This document shows, piece after piece, positions 33,198 to 42,100 of a DNA stretch of 64,000 nucleotides. Below the pieces are notes generated by a model that was not told the DNA's origin, did no database searches, and worked only from the letters and a program-made list of their open reading frames with translations. Location of the stretch: assembly GCA_020348445.1 (NCBI GenBank), contig CP070751.1, positions 2,712,750 through 2,776,749 on the forward strand, written 5' to 3'. This DNA is from Thermoplasmata archaeon (GTDB taxonomy: Archaea; Thermoplasmatota; Thermoplasmata; GCA-020350865). The first letter of the stretch is position 1. Each line of letters starts with the position of its first letter. The position numbers and the translations under genes were made by a program.

Positions 33198-34393
33198 GCA
33201 TTAACCTCAAGTAACTTCTCCACCTTAGGAAGATATTTGAGATGAATATCGAGGTAATCAGCCACATCACTGCAGGTGATCCTATCATTCTTATATGATT
33301 CTAAGACTAATGTAACGAATGGAGTTCCATTTTTTTGAATGCATTCTTTAGGCGGATCTCGCCGCCCTCCCGTTTTTTTCTCTTGCTCTCTTTTTGCTTT
33401 TGTTTCCCATTCACCATGTTTTCTTTGATAATATCTTCTCGATGTTCGCTTGAATAGGAGTAACCGCCTAAGAATCACTTCTGGACTTACATTAAAATCT
33501 TTAGCAATTTTCCCAAGGGTTCTACTAGACCATTCTTGGGGGGTGTTTATTCCCCTAACAAAGTCATGATTTAATAGATCCTCTTCGGGAACCAAAAATG
33601 AACCTGAAAAATGATTACAAAATATTTCAATTGCTCTTATTTCCCCAGATGAGGTGATGCGGTTTTTGGATTCCCAATTCTCTACTCTAATTGGATCACA
33701 TATCCCTCCCTTTTTTAAAAGAAGATGTCCGAATTCGTGCCAAAGAGAAAAGGTTCGACCTGTAATACTATCTTTTGTATTTAGAATAATAACTGGAATG
33801 TCACCATCAGTTAAAGAAAAAGCTCTTAATTCTTCGATAGGCATGGACATCTGAAATACCAACACACCGAGATTTTCAATTGACATTTTCCATTGATTAA
33901 ATGCATCAGTATGGTTCTCCCAGCTGAATTGTTGATGGACTGGGATGTTAATAATTTTCCTCACCTTCTTTGCTAAACTTTCCGGATTCGCTGAGAGTGT
34001 AACATGACCGATTTTCTTCATAATGTCGCTATGAAAATCGCTTTCTAGTTCCTTAGTCAAAGAATGAAGCCGTCTCGCTCTTCTAATTGCTAGTCTAGTT
34101 TTAGGAGAAACAGGTATTTTATCTTCTCCCGGTAATGTTCGAAAATCCTTAGGAAGCGGGGGTTCTTTTGGAGGCTCTGTTAAAAAAAACACTGCAAGCG
34201 GTCTCTTGTAATAAGTAGAAAGGGTTTTTACTTGGTTCAATGTGGGTTTTTTATCTCCCGATTCCCACATTTCTACCAGATTAGTGCTGATATTAAGCCT
34301 AGAGGCGACATCATTTATAGTCCTTCCAATACTCTCCCTTGCCCATATAAGGACCTTTGGTTTAACATCAACCTCTAAAGATTTTTTTGACAT
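33194..34393 (-). CDS. Xre-HTH plus ImmA/IrrE metallopeptidase (putative antitoxin/regulator)
   Basis: The start at 34393 is chosen for the GGAGGG before it, giving 399 aa; an earlier ATG adds 51 residues without family character. An Xre helix-turn-helix at about 18-70 (TINDVASRLNISTNLVEMWESGDKKPTLNQVKTLS) is followed by the ImmA/IrrE zinc-peptidase domain with SLWHEFGHLL (His219, Glu220, His223). A charged C-terminal part is not recognised. ImmA/IrrE proteins cleave repressors or antitoxins. The gene precedes DUF4411 in one unit of a type II toxin-antitoxin-like module. An in-gene EIRAIEIFCNHFSGSFLVPEE segment supplies the usual third zinc ligand region. Confidence 0.85.
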   Translation of the reverse strand: MSKKSLEVDVKPKVLIWARESIGRTINDVASRLNISTNLVEMWESGDKKPTLNQVKTLSTYYKRPLAVFFLTEPPKEPPLPKDFRTLPGEDKIPVSPKTRLAIRRARRLHSLTKELESDFHSDIMKKIGHVTLSANPESLAKKVRKIINIPVHQQFSWENHTDAFNQWKMSIENLGVLVFQMSMPIEELRAFSLTDGDIPVIILNTKDSITGRTFSLWHEFGHLLLKKGGICDPIRVENWESKNRITSSGEIRAIEIFCNHFSGSFLVPEEDLLNHDFVRGINTPQEWSSRTLGKIAKDFNVSPEVILRRLLLFKRTSRRYYQRKHGEWETKAKREQEKKTGGRRDPPKECIQKNGTPFVTLVLESYKNDRITCSDVADYLDIHLKYLPKVEKLLEVNA

Positions 34394-34583
34394 AGCTATA
34401 TTCCCTCCAAATGCTGTTTCAGCTCCTATACACTCGGAATGGGCACACAGCTTTATCTTTTTATCGCTCCTCTCCTCAATTTGATATGTTTTTTCGCTAT
34501 AATCTGAATGCTCAAAAAAGCTATAAAATCGATTTTGGATTACCAAACCTCAACCTCATTTTAAGGCTTTGATGGGAGATACC

Positions 34584-36893
34584 TTATGTTATATCAATAG
34601 AATCAGAACCTTGACCCACTCCCAACCTGATATTATCATCATCTCTCACAACCAAAATCACTGTCCCAGGCCCTTCATATGTCAATGCAGTCGTGTCTAT
34701 GATGTCCATGGGACTTACTTTTGGTGAGGGATAGGGATCAGTATTTGGAGGATTGTTCAGGTATAAAACAGTCACGGTCTGAGTGCCATAGGAGTAAGTC
34801 AGAGTTAAATCATCACTTCCAGGTTCTGTGATATGAGAGGTAACCTCAAATGTGCATCCGATAAAATGGCTATTTAAATCCACCTCCCAGGGTTCTATGT
34901 GATTCCAGTGGTCGCTGTTTTTCTTCTTTGACTGCTGGACATTGAAGGTGTGGTGGATCTTTTTTATACTCCCGTTCTGGGATTTTAAATATATCCAGAC
35001 CGGATTACCCCCTACATTTGGCGGGTCTTCGGGTATGTAGGTAACTGTTGCGGAATATGATTTTGAAAAGTTGATGCGGACTGGAATCCAGGCCATCTGC
35101 TCGTCTGGTGAGCCTGGCAAGCGCTCAATAGAGACGTAGCCTTGGCTATTACCTTCTTCATAGAGTGTCATACTCACATTGTTGTACTTTCTACCTGCGA
35201 CTCTTAATCCTATTTCTAAATTCATGACCGCTGATTCGATGGTTGCTGTTGGGTTTACATTTACTACAGTGATGTTGCAGGTATCCATGGCTGTTAAATT
35301 ATCGTAATCTGTCACTCTCAAGGTCGCAACAAAAACACCATCATCGCCATAGATGTGGATTGGAGTTGGACCTGTTGCGTCGGGTGGTGCACCTGTTTGC
35401 CACCATAGGCCATCGCTTGAATCGAAGTCCCATTCGTAGGATTCGATTGTGCCATCGGTATCGTAGGAGGATGAGGCGTTTAGTTGGACGGGGGAGACTT
35501 CGATTATGGATTGATCTGGGCCCGCGTTGGCGATGGGTGGTATATTTGTTGATCCGATAGCATAAACATTATAATCGGTGGAACCGAAATAAATAGTTCC
35601 ATCATAATTTATTGCAGGAGAAGAGTGCAATGAAGAACCAGTTGCGAAATTCCATTTCTCGGTACCATTTGGATTGATTGCGTAAAGTATATCATCTTGA
35701 GAACCGATGTAAATAGTACCGTCGGAGCCAATTGTTGGTGATGAAGATATATAGTCATTTGTCTTGAAATCCCATTTCTTGGTACCATTTGGATTAATCG
35801 CATAAAGCTTTCCATCTAAAGAGCCCACATAAATTGTACCATCGTAACCGATTGCGGGTGACGAACGGACTGAGCCATCTGTTACGAAATTCCATTTTTC
35901 GGTCCCATCTGGATAAATTGCGTAAAGTTTATTATCGCGAGAGCCAACATAAATCGTCCCATCAGAGCCTATAGCAGGTGATGAATCTACCCATAATCCA
36001 GTTATAAAACTCCATTTTACAGTGCCATCTGGGTTAAACGCATATAATTTATGATCTTGAGAACCTACATAAATAGTTTTATCGAAATCAATAGCTGGTG
36101 ATGACGATATACGGTAACCAGTAATGAAGTTCCATTTTTCGGTTCCATCTGGATTAATTGCATAGAACTTGTGATCACTTGAACCGACGTAAATTGTACC
36201 ATCAGAGTCAATTGCAGGGGATGAACTTACACCCCAACCAGTAATAAAACGCCATTTCTCTGTGCCGTCTGGGTTTATTGCCCAGAAATAATAGTTATTA
36301 GAGCCCACATAAATTGTACCTTCAGCGCTTATTGCAGGTGAAGAGAGTATAGAACCTCCGGTTGTAAAATTCCATTTTTCGGTTCCATCTGGATTGATTG
36401 CATAAAGCTTTTTATCACCAATAGAACCGATATATATTGTCCCATCTGACCCTATAGCAGGAGATGATTCCACATTACTACCGGTTGTGAAACTCCATTT
36501 CAATTGCCCATTATTTCCACTTGTATCATATGGACTTTGACCTGTATGATTGAGATTCTGACGAAACATTGGCCATGGAGAGTTTGCGAGACCGCCTATT
36601 CCGTTGGAACTTAAACTTGTCTTTCTTTTATTTTGAGATGAGGAGCTTATAAGATCACTACTACCACTACAATTAGAAATAGGATCATTATCCTCCTGAG
36701 AAAACGAGTCTGCAAGATTCTTCGTTTCACTTGAGCTCGGATCTGAGTTACTAATATTTGGAGAAATAGGTTCGCCAAATTCTTCAGTCCCACTTAAAAC
36801 AGAACTCGAATTACTTTCATTTTGAGGGATTATCTCAAAATAATTTGTTATCATTATTGCACAAATAAATATGCTTGCAAACTTGGATTTCAT
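34584..36893 (-). CDS. Secreted PQQ-type beta-propeller plus PKD protein
   Basis: After a signal peptide (about 1-22) and a Ser/Asn-rich stretch to about 115 come eight 40-residue blades of the form SSPAIGSDGTIYVGSxDxKLYAINPDGTEKWNF at about 125-450. They make a complete eight-bladed propeller. A PKD domain follows (YEWDFDSSDGLWW, about 470-550), then two unrecognised beta domains. Blades are also very similar at DNA level with a period of about 120 bp, so recent duplication is likely. No membrane anchor is seen at the C-terminus. The bound ligand is unknown. The region around HIEPWEVDLNSHFIGC recurs as a gene fragment at 32542-32627. Confidence 0.85.
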   Translation of the reverse strand: MKSKFASIFICAIMITNYFEIIPQNESNSSSVLSGTEEFGEPISPNISNSDPSSSETKNLADSFSQEDNDPISNCSGSSDLISSSSQNKRKTSLSSNGIGGLANSPWPMFRQNLNHTGQSPYDTSGNNGQLKWSFTTGSNVESSPAIGSDGTIYIGSIGDKKLYAINPDGTEKWNFTTGGSILSSPAISAEGTIYVGSNNYYFWAINPDGTEKWRFITGWGVSSSPAIDSDGTIYVGSSDHKFYAINPDGTEKWNFITGYRISSSPAIDFDKTIYVGSQDHKLYAFNPDGTVKWSFITGLWVDSSPAIGSDGTIYVGSRDNKLYAIYPDGTEKWNFVTDGSVRSSPAIGYDGTIYVGSLDGKLYAINPNGTKKWDFKTNDYISSSPTIGSDGTIYIGSQDDILYAINPNGTEKWNFATGSSLHSSPAINYDGTIYFGSTDYNVYAIGSTNIPPIANAGPDQSIIEVSPVQLNASSSYDTDGTIESYEWDFDSSDGLWWQTGAPPDATGPTPIHIYGDDGVFVATLRVTDYDNLTAMDTCNITVVNVNPTATIESAVMNLEIGLRVAGRKYNNVSMTLYEEGNSQGYVSIERLPGSPDEQMAWIPVRINFSKSYSATVTYIPEDPPNVGGNPVWIYLKSQNGSIKKIHHTFNVQQSKKKNSDHWNHIEPWEVDLNSHFIGCTFEVTSHITEPGSDDLTLTYSYGTQTVTVLYLNNPPNTDPYPSPKVSPMDIIDTTALTYEGPGTVILVVRDDDNIRLGVGQGSDSIDIT

Positions 36894-37130
36894 TTCCTAC
36901 TCTCCACTATCGCCAGCTCTATTAGAAACACCCTTCCTGGTGTCTCCCTCCAGGCTTTGATAGTTATAATGGGAGTTTTGTGTATTTATAATTTTACCTA
37001 CTAACAATATTTCGGTGTTCTTCTTAAATAGAAGAAATGTTAAAATTGGATAATGAGACATTCATAAAAGATGTTATCCTAATCGATATCCATGAGTAGA
37101 GAACAACAAAATAAACAGACAAAAAAAAAA

Positions 37131-38771
37131 TCACATCATAGGCGGCATTCCACCCATCCCGCCTCCACCAGGTGGCCCACCTGCAGGCATCTCTGTGTGC
37201 TTTGCTGCAATCACATCATCTATCCTTAAGATCATGGTGGCAACCTCGGTTGCAGACTCAAGAGCCTGGGTTTTTACCCTGAGTGGTTCCAGAACCTTCA
37301 TCTTTGCCATGTCAGTGACCTTTCCTGTGATGACATTTATACCTGAGTTTTTGTTCTTCGATTTTCCACCATGCGCCTTTTTCAGGTCAATTATTGTATC
37401 AATACCATCCAGGCCAGCATTTTCTGCCAGGGCTCTTGGAATGACCTCCATAGCCTCGGCAAAGGCCTCGATTGCTAGCTGCTCCCTACCTCCAACAGTG
37501 GCTGCGAACCGCCTCAGATGAATTGCAAGCTCGATTTCTGTTGCACCTCCACCTGCCACTACCTTTTGATCCTCGATTGTTACTGCCACCACCTTCAGTG
37601 CATCATGCAGGGAGCGCTCCACTTCATCTACTACATGCTCTGTTCCTCCTCTTACAAGGATGGATACTGCCTTTGGATTCTTGCAGCCCGAAACAAAAGT
37701 CATCTCGTCATTTGCCACCTTCTTTTCCTCCACATGTTTTGCTTCTCCCAGTTCCTTTTTAGTGAGTTCGTTTAGGCTGCTTACGATTTTTGCGGAAGTT
37801 GCCTTTGCCAGTTTCTTCATATCTGATTCCTTTACTCTTCTTACCGCGTATATACCCTCCTTTGCCAGGTAATGCTGGGCCAGATCATCTATTCCTTTTT
37901 GACAGAATAAAACATTGGCTTTGGAATCTTTGACTTTCTCAACCATCTCCTTTAACATTCTTTCCTCTTCATCCAGGAATTTCGAAAGTTGTGAGACATC
38001 CTCTATCTTTATCTCTGCAGAAACCTCGGTCTTTTTCACTTCCATTGCCGCATTTAACAGGGCGATTTTAGCATTTTTCACGTGCTGGGGCATCCTCGGA
38101 TGTACCCTCTCCTTATCAACGATTATCCCATTTAACATCATGGTGTCGTGGGCTGAGCCGCCGTATTTCTTTTCCACCTTAATATTATCGATATCTGCTA
38201 TAGATTTACCATCGATCTTCTCCTTTATGGCCATGACTGCCGCAACCGCGATTTGGGAAAGATGCTCGCTTGCACCTATGCTCTTTCCAGTCATGGCTGT
38301 CTTTGCTATGTCACCAAGCAGTTTCTTATCCTCAGGTGATGTTTTTATACTCATTTTTACAAGCACCTTCTTTGCTTCGTCAGCTGCCAGACGATAGCCA
38401 TTGGCAACGATTGTAGCATGAATATTTGACTCAGTGAGCTCCTCAGCTTTCTTTAAAAGCTCACCCGCTATGACAACCGCCGTGGTCGTACCATCACCGC
38501 ATTCATTGTCTTGGGTCTTGGAGACCTCTACCACCATCTTGGCTGCAGGGTGCTCGATATCGATTTCTTTTAAAATGGTTGCACCATCGTTTGTAATCAC
38601 CACATCGCCAAGACTGTCCACAAGCATTTTATCCATGCCCCTTGGTCCCAAGGTGGTTCGAACCGCGTCTGCGATTGCTTTGGCAGCCGCGATGTTGTTG
38701 GACTGAGCTCCTTTTCCTTTATCCCTTTTTGTTCCTTCCTTTAAAATTACAATGGGTGTTCCTGTCATCAT
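37131..38771 (-). CDS. thsA: Thermosome subunit (group II chaperonin)
   Basis: This 546-aa protein is a full-length CCT/thermosome subunit that folds proteins inside a double-ring cage driven by ATP. The ATP site motifs are [12 protein letters not shown] (39-50), NDGATIL (61-67) and [10 protein letters not shown] (91-100); [11 protein letters not shown] and [11 protein letters not shown] are in the C-terminal equatorial half. It ends with the GGM-rich tail [16 protein letters not shown] typical of archaeal subunits. GGAGGGAATGTT precedes two start codons (38771 and 38768). Only one subunit gene is in the window. It is divergent from the giant 1.9 kb-residue protein gene. Confidence 0.96.
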   Translation of the reverse strand: MMTGTPIVILKEGTKRDKGKGAQSNNIAAAKAIADAVRTTLGPRGMDKMLVDSLGDVVITNDGATILKEIDIEHPAAKMVVEVSKTQDNECGDGTTTAVVIAGELLKKAEELTESNIHATIVANGYRLAADEAKKVLVKMSIKTSPEDKKLLGDIAKTAMTGKSIGASEHLSQIAVAAVMAIKEKIDGKSIADIDNIKVEKKYGGSAHDTMMLNGIIVDKERVHPRMPQHVKNAKIALLNAAMEVKKTEVSAEIKIEDVSQLSKFLDEEERMLKEMVEKVKDSKANVLFCQKGIDDLAQHYLAKEGIYAVRRVKESDMKKLAKATSAKIVSSLNELTKKELGEAKHVEEKKVANDEMTFVSGCKNPKAVSILVRGGTEHVVDEVERSLHDALKVVAVTIEDQKVVAGGGATEIELAIHLRRFAATVGGREQLAIEAFAEAMEVIPRALAENAGLDGIDTIIDLKKAHGGKSKNKNSGINVITGKVTDMAKMKVLEPLRVKTQALESATEVATMILRIDDVIAAKHTEMPAGGPPGGGGMGGMPPMM

Positions 38772-38848
38772 AACATTCCCTCCGACTCAAATCATTAACA
38801 TCTTTGAATTTCCGATTCTCTTGGATTTCAAGAGGGTATGATAGTTCT

Positions 38849-38861
38849 TCTATATATAATT
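38849..38861 (-). promoter_or_regulatory. TATA box of the thermosome gene
   Basis: ATTATATATAGAA on the minus strand is a strong TATA element about 80 bp before the ATG. Between this and the plus-strand TATA box near 39000 lies an A/T-rich region with TTGGTAA and TTACCAA half-sites; nothing else is visible in the 352 bases between the two genes. Confidence 0.5.
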
Positions 38862-38998
38862 TCCTTGATGGTGGGTGGATGGTTTTTATAAACGGTTTTG
38901 ATTAGTTTTCAGTCGTTGAATTGGTAATTATTTCCGCATTTAGCCCCATAAAATCGACTATTTACCAATAGAAAAATATATGAGGCAATCCAACTATT

Positions 38999-39008
38999 CT
39001 ATATAAAT
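38999..39008 (+). promoter_or_regulatory. TATA box of the Cys/SAP-repeat protein gene
   Basis: CTATATAAAT is a good archaeal TATA box. Transcription would start near 39025, leaving a leader of about 100 nt before the ATG at 39124, which carries a GGGGGAG site. Confidence 0.45.
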
Positions 39009-39123
39009 TAGTTTGTACAGGAAAAGGCTGTAAATAAACGCATAAATAGTGGGCGAAATTTATTGGCATTTTCCATTCGAATGGTGGAAAAACAATGATG
39101 TCGATTCGGGGGAGAAATGGAAA

Positions 39124-42100
39124 ATGAACCAGGGCGGTGAGAGAAAGACTCTTAAAGAGTTCCTAGAGGACCTTCCCAAGGAACCATGCTTTACTCCGCT
39201 TCCTAATCAATATTGTGTTATATGTTCAGTATCCAATAAAGATGTGGCCGAAGCATGCATAAAAAGCGGGAATATCCCTTCGAAACTTAAGGCATTGAAA
39301 AAGGATCAACTCATGGAAATCGCCGAGTGCTTTGGGCAATCCACAGAGGGATCCAAATCAGAATTGATAGAAAGGGTAATAAATGTAATTGAGGGAGCCG
39401 AGGAGGAGGTTGAAGAGGTTGCCCCTTCAGAGGAGGAGGTTGTAGAGTTCGAGGTAATGGAGGAAGGAGAGGAAGAAATCGAAAGGCCCCCTCCAACAAT
39501 GGAGAAAGAGGAAAAAGAAGAAAGGATTGCTGAAAATCCTCTTATGGAGTTTCGGGAAAACCTACCTATTGATCCGTGTTTCACACCCCTTCCAAATCAA
39601 CATTGTACAATATGTTCAATTATGAATAAAGATGTGGCCTCAAGATGTATAAAGGGTGGGCAGATACCTTCTAAACTCGCGGCTATGGAAAAGAACCAGC
39701 TAGTGGATATCGCCTCCTGTCTTGGCTTATCTTGGGAGGGAACAAATGATGATTTGATTCAAAGAATTATCACTGCATCTGAGGAAGGTGAAGTTGAATT
39801 GGAAAAGGTGGCTGAAGAAGAAGTGGAAGAGCAAGTACAAGAGGAGGAGGAAGAAGAGGTTCCAATCGAAGAGGAAGTAATTGAGGAAGAGGTTGTCGAG
39901 CCTGAAGAAGGTGGGGTAGAATTTGAATTGATGGCTGAAGAAGAAGTCGAAGAGCAGGCAGAAGAGGAAGAACCCTCGGAAGAAGAACCTGAAGAAGAGG
40001 TAGTTGAGGAACCAGAAGAGGAGGTTCCAATTGAAGAGGAAGAGGTTGCTGAAGAGGTCGAAGAGGAAGGTCCAACAGAAAAAGAAGAAGAAATTGAGAA
40101 ATCCCCTCTCAGAAAATTTCTTGACGAGCCTCCCAAAGAGCCTTGTTTTTCTCCACTTCCTAACGAATACTGCATCATATGTTCAATATCAAATAAAGAT
40201 GTTGCCTCAACATGCATAAAAGGTGGCCAAATATCATCGAAACTAAAAGCACAAAAAAAGGCTCAACTCATGGAGATTGCAGAATGTCTAAATCAATCTA
40301 CCGAAGGGACGAAGCCTGAATTGATAAAAAGAATCCTTCGTGTGTCTGGGGAAGCTGAAGAGAAGGATGAGTTGGTTGAGCCTGAAGAGGAAGAAATAGA
40401 AATCGAGGAGGAGGCAGAGGAAGGCGAGGAAGAAGTCAAAGCAGGTGAAATAGAAGAAGGAGTAAAAGAATCCCCTCTCAGAGAGTTTTTGAAAAATCTT
40501 CCCAAAGAACCGTGCTTTACTCCACTTCCCAACGATTTTTGCACCATATGTACAATTTCAAATGAAGATGTGGCCTCGGCATGTATAAAGGGGGGAGATG
40601 TGTCCTCGAAGCTCAAGCCCATGAAAAAGGCCAAGCTTATCGAAATCGCAGAGTGCCTCAGCCTCTCAATTAAGGGTACAAAATCAGATTTGTTGAAAAG
40701 GATACTTGCTCAAACGATAGAAGGTGAAGCAGAGGTTCCGGAGGAGGAATCACTTCCCTCTTTGCTTGAAGAGTTCACAGATAGGATGGAAAAGGCAGCC
40801 ATCGGGCCAAAAGAAGAAAAAGAACTGACCCTCAGGGGATTTATACTCGATCTTCCAACACAACCTTGTTTCACACCGCTTCCTGACAGCTATTGTATCT
40901 TATGCTCAAGGCTCAACAAAGAGGTTGCTGATTCATGCATAAAGGGTGGGCAGCCACTGTCGAAGCTCAAGCGTATGAAGAAGATTCATCTCATTGAAAT
41001 CGCGAGTTGCCTGGGCCTTTCCACAGATAGAACGAAGATGGAATTGGTAGAAGACATCTTGGCTGCAACCGAGCAACCCGAATTAGCTATAAGAGAGGTA
41101 AAAAAGGTAGAGGAGAAAAAAAGGATCGAAGCACCACCCGTTCCAGTGGTTGAAAAGGAAGCACCGAAGGTCATGGAAGGTGAACTGGAACTTGAATGTC
41201 CAGATTGTGGAACTTCGGTTGAGATCGATGCATCAGTGTGCCCTTCTTGTGGATTTGATTTTGCACTTGCAGAAAAGGAGGAATTGCCCGAGGAGGGGTA
41301 CGAGTGTCCAGAATGCGGCAGAATTTTTACTGAACCTGTTCCCTCTTGTCCGGATTGTGGGACCGAATTTGAAGGAGTAGAAGCATTTGAAGAGGAAGCA
41401 GAGGAGGAGCTTGAAGAGTACGAGTGCCCTGATTGCGGTTCCTTAGTCACTGTAAAGGATTCAGTGTGTCCGTGGTGCGGTCTGGAATTTGACGTGGAAG
41501 CCCGGGAAGAGGAAGTTATTGAACATGAATTTGAAGAGTTCGAGGAAGTGGGGGAAGAGGAAAGAGGTCTTGAAAGTCGTGTATCTGAGATTGGGGAACC
41601 TGAAAAAGCGGTTTTTACGGCAGGTATTACCAACGGTCTTCGCGAGGGCGAGGGTGGATTGACAAATGGCATTACCAATGGATTGAAGGTGGCCAGGCCG
41701 GGTCTCACAAATGGACTTACCAATGGCTATAGAAAGGGTAAGCCTGGTCTGACCAACGGTTTGACCAATGGCCTAACAAACGGTCTTCGAGCCTTGAAAG
41801 TGGGCATTACAAATGGATTGACCAACGGTAACGGTATTACAAACGGTCTGGGTCCTAAACGCCCTGTTATCAAGGAGAAAAGCAATAAATTGAAACTCAT
41901 TGCTGTACCGATAATACTGATTATGCTGATTTTAACTCCCTATATTATAGTGGACATGGCCGAGCCAGAAGAGCGGATTGAAATCGATGGTAGTTTCGGT
42001 GATTGGAGTGGCGTGGATAAATTCTCAGAGGAAGCCGATGTACCTCCAGAAAACATAAATGTCGATATCACCTCCTTTGGAGTTGACAGCAGGCAGCAGG

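Noticed and set aside
35560-36500. Regular DNA repeats of about 120 bp that could be taken for a CRISPR-like array
   Set aside because: They are in-frame propeller blades of one protein; unit length and lack of spacers exclude CRISPR.
39306-40634. Long Ser-rich open frames on the minus strand opposite the Glu-rich region
   Set aside because: They are the complement of GAA/GAG-rich codons of the real gene and have no domain or start signal.
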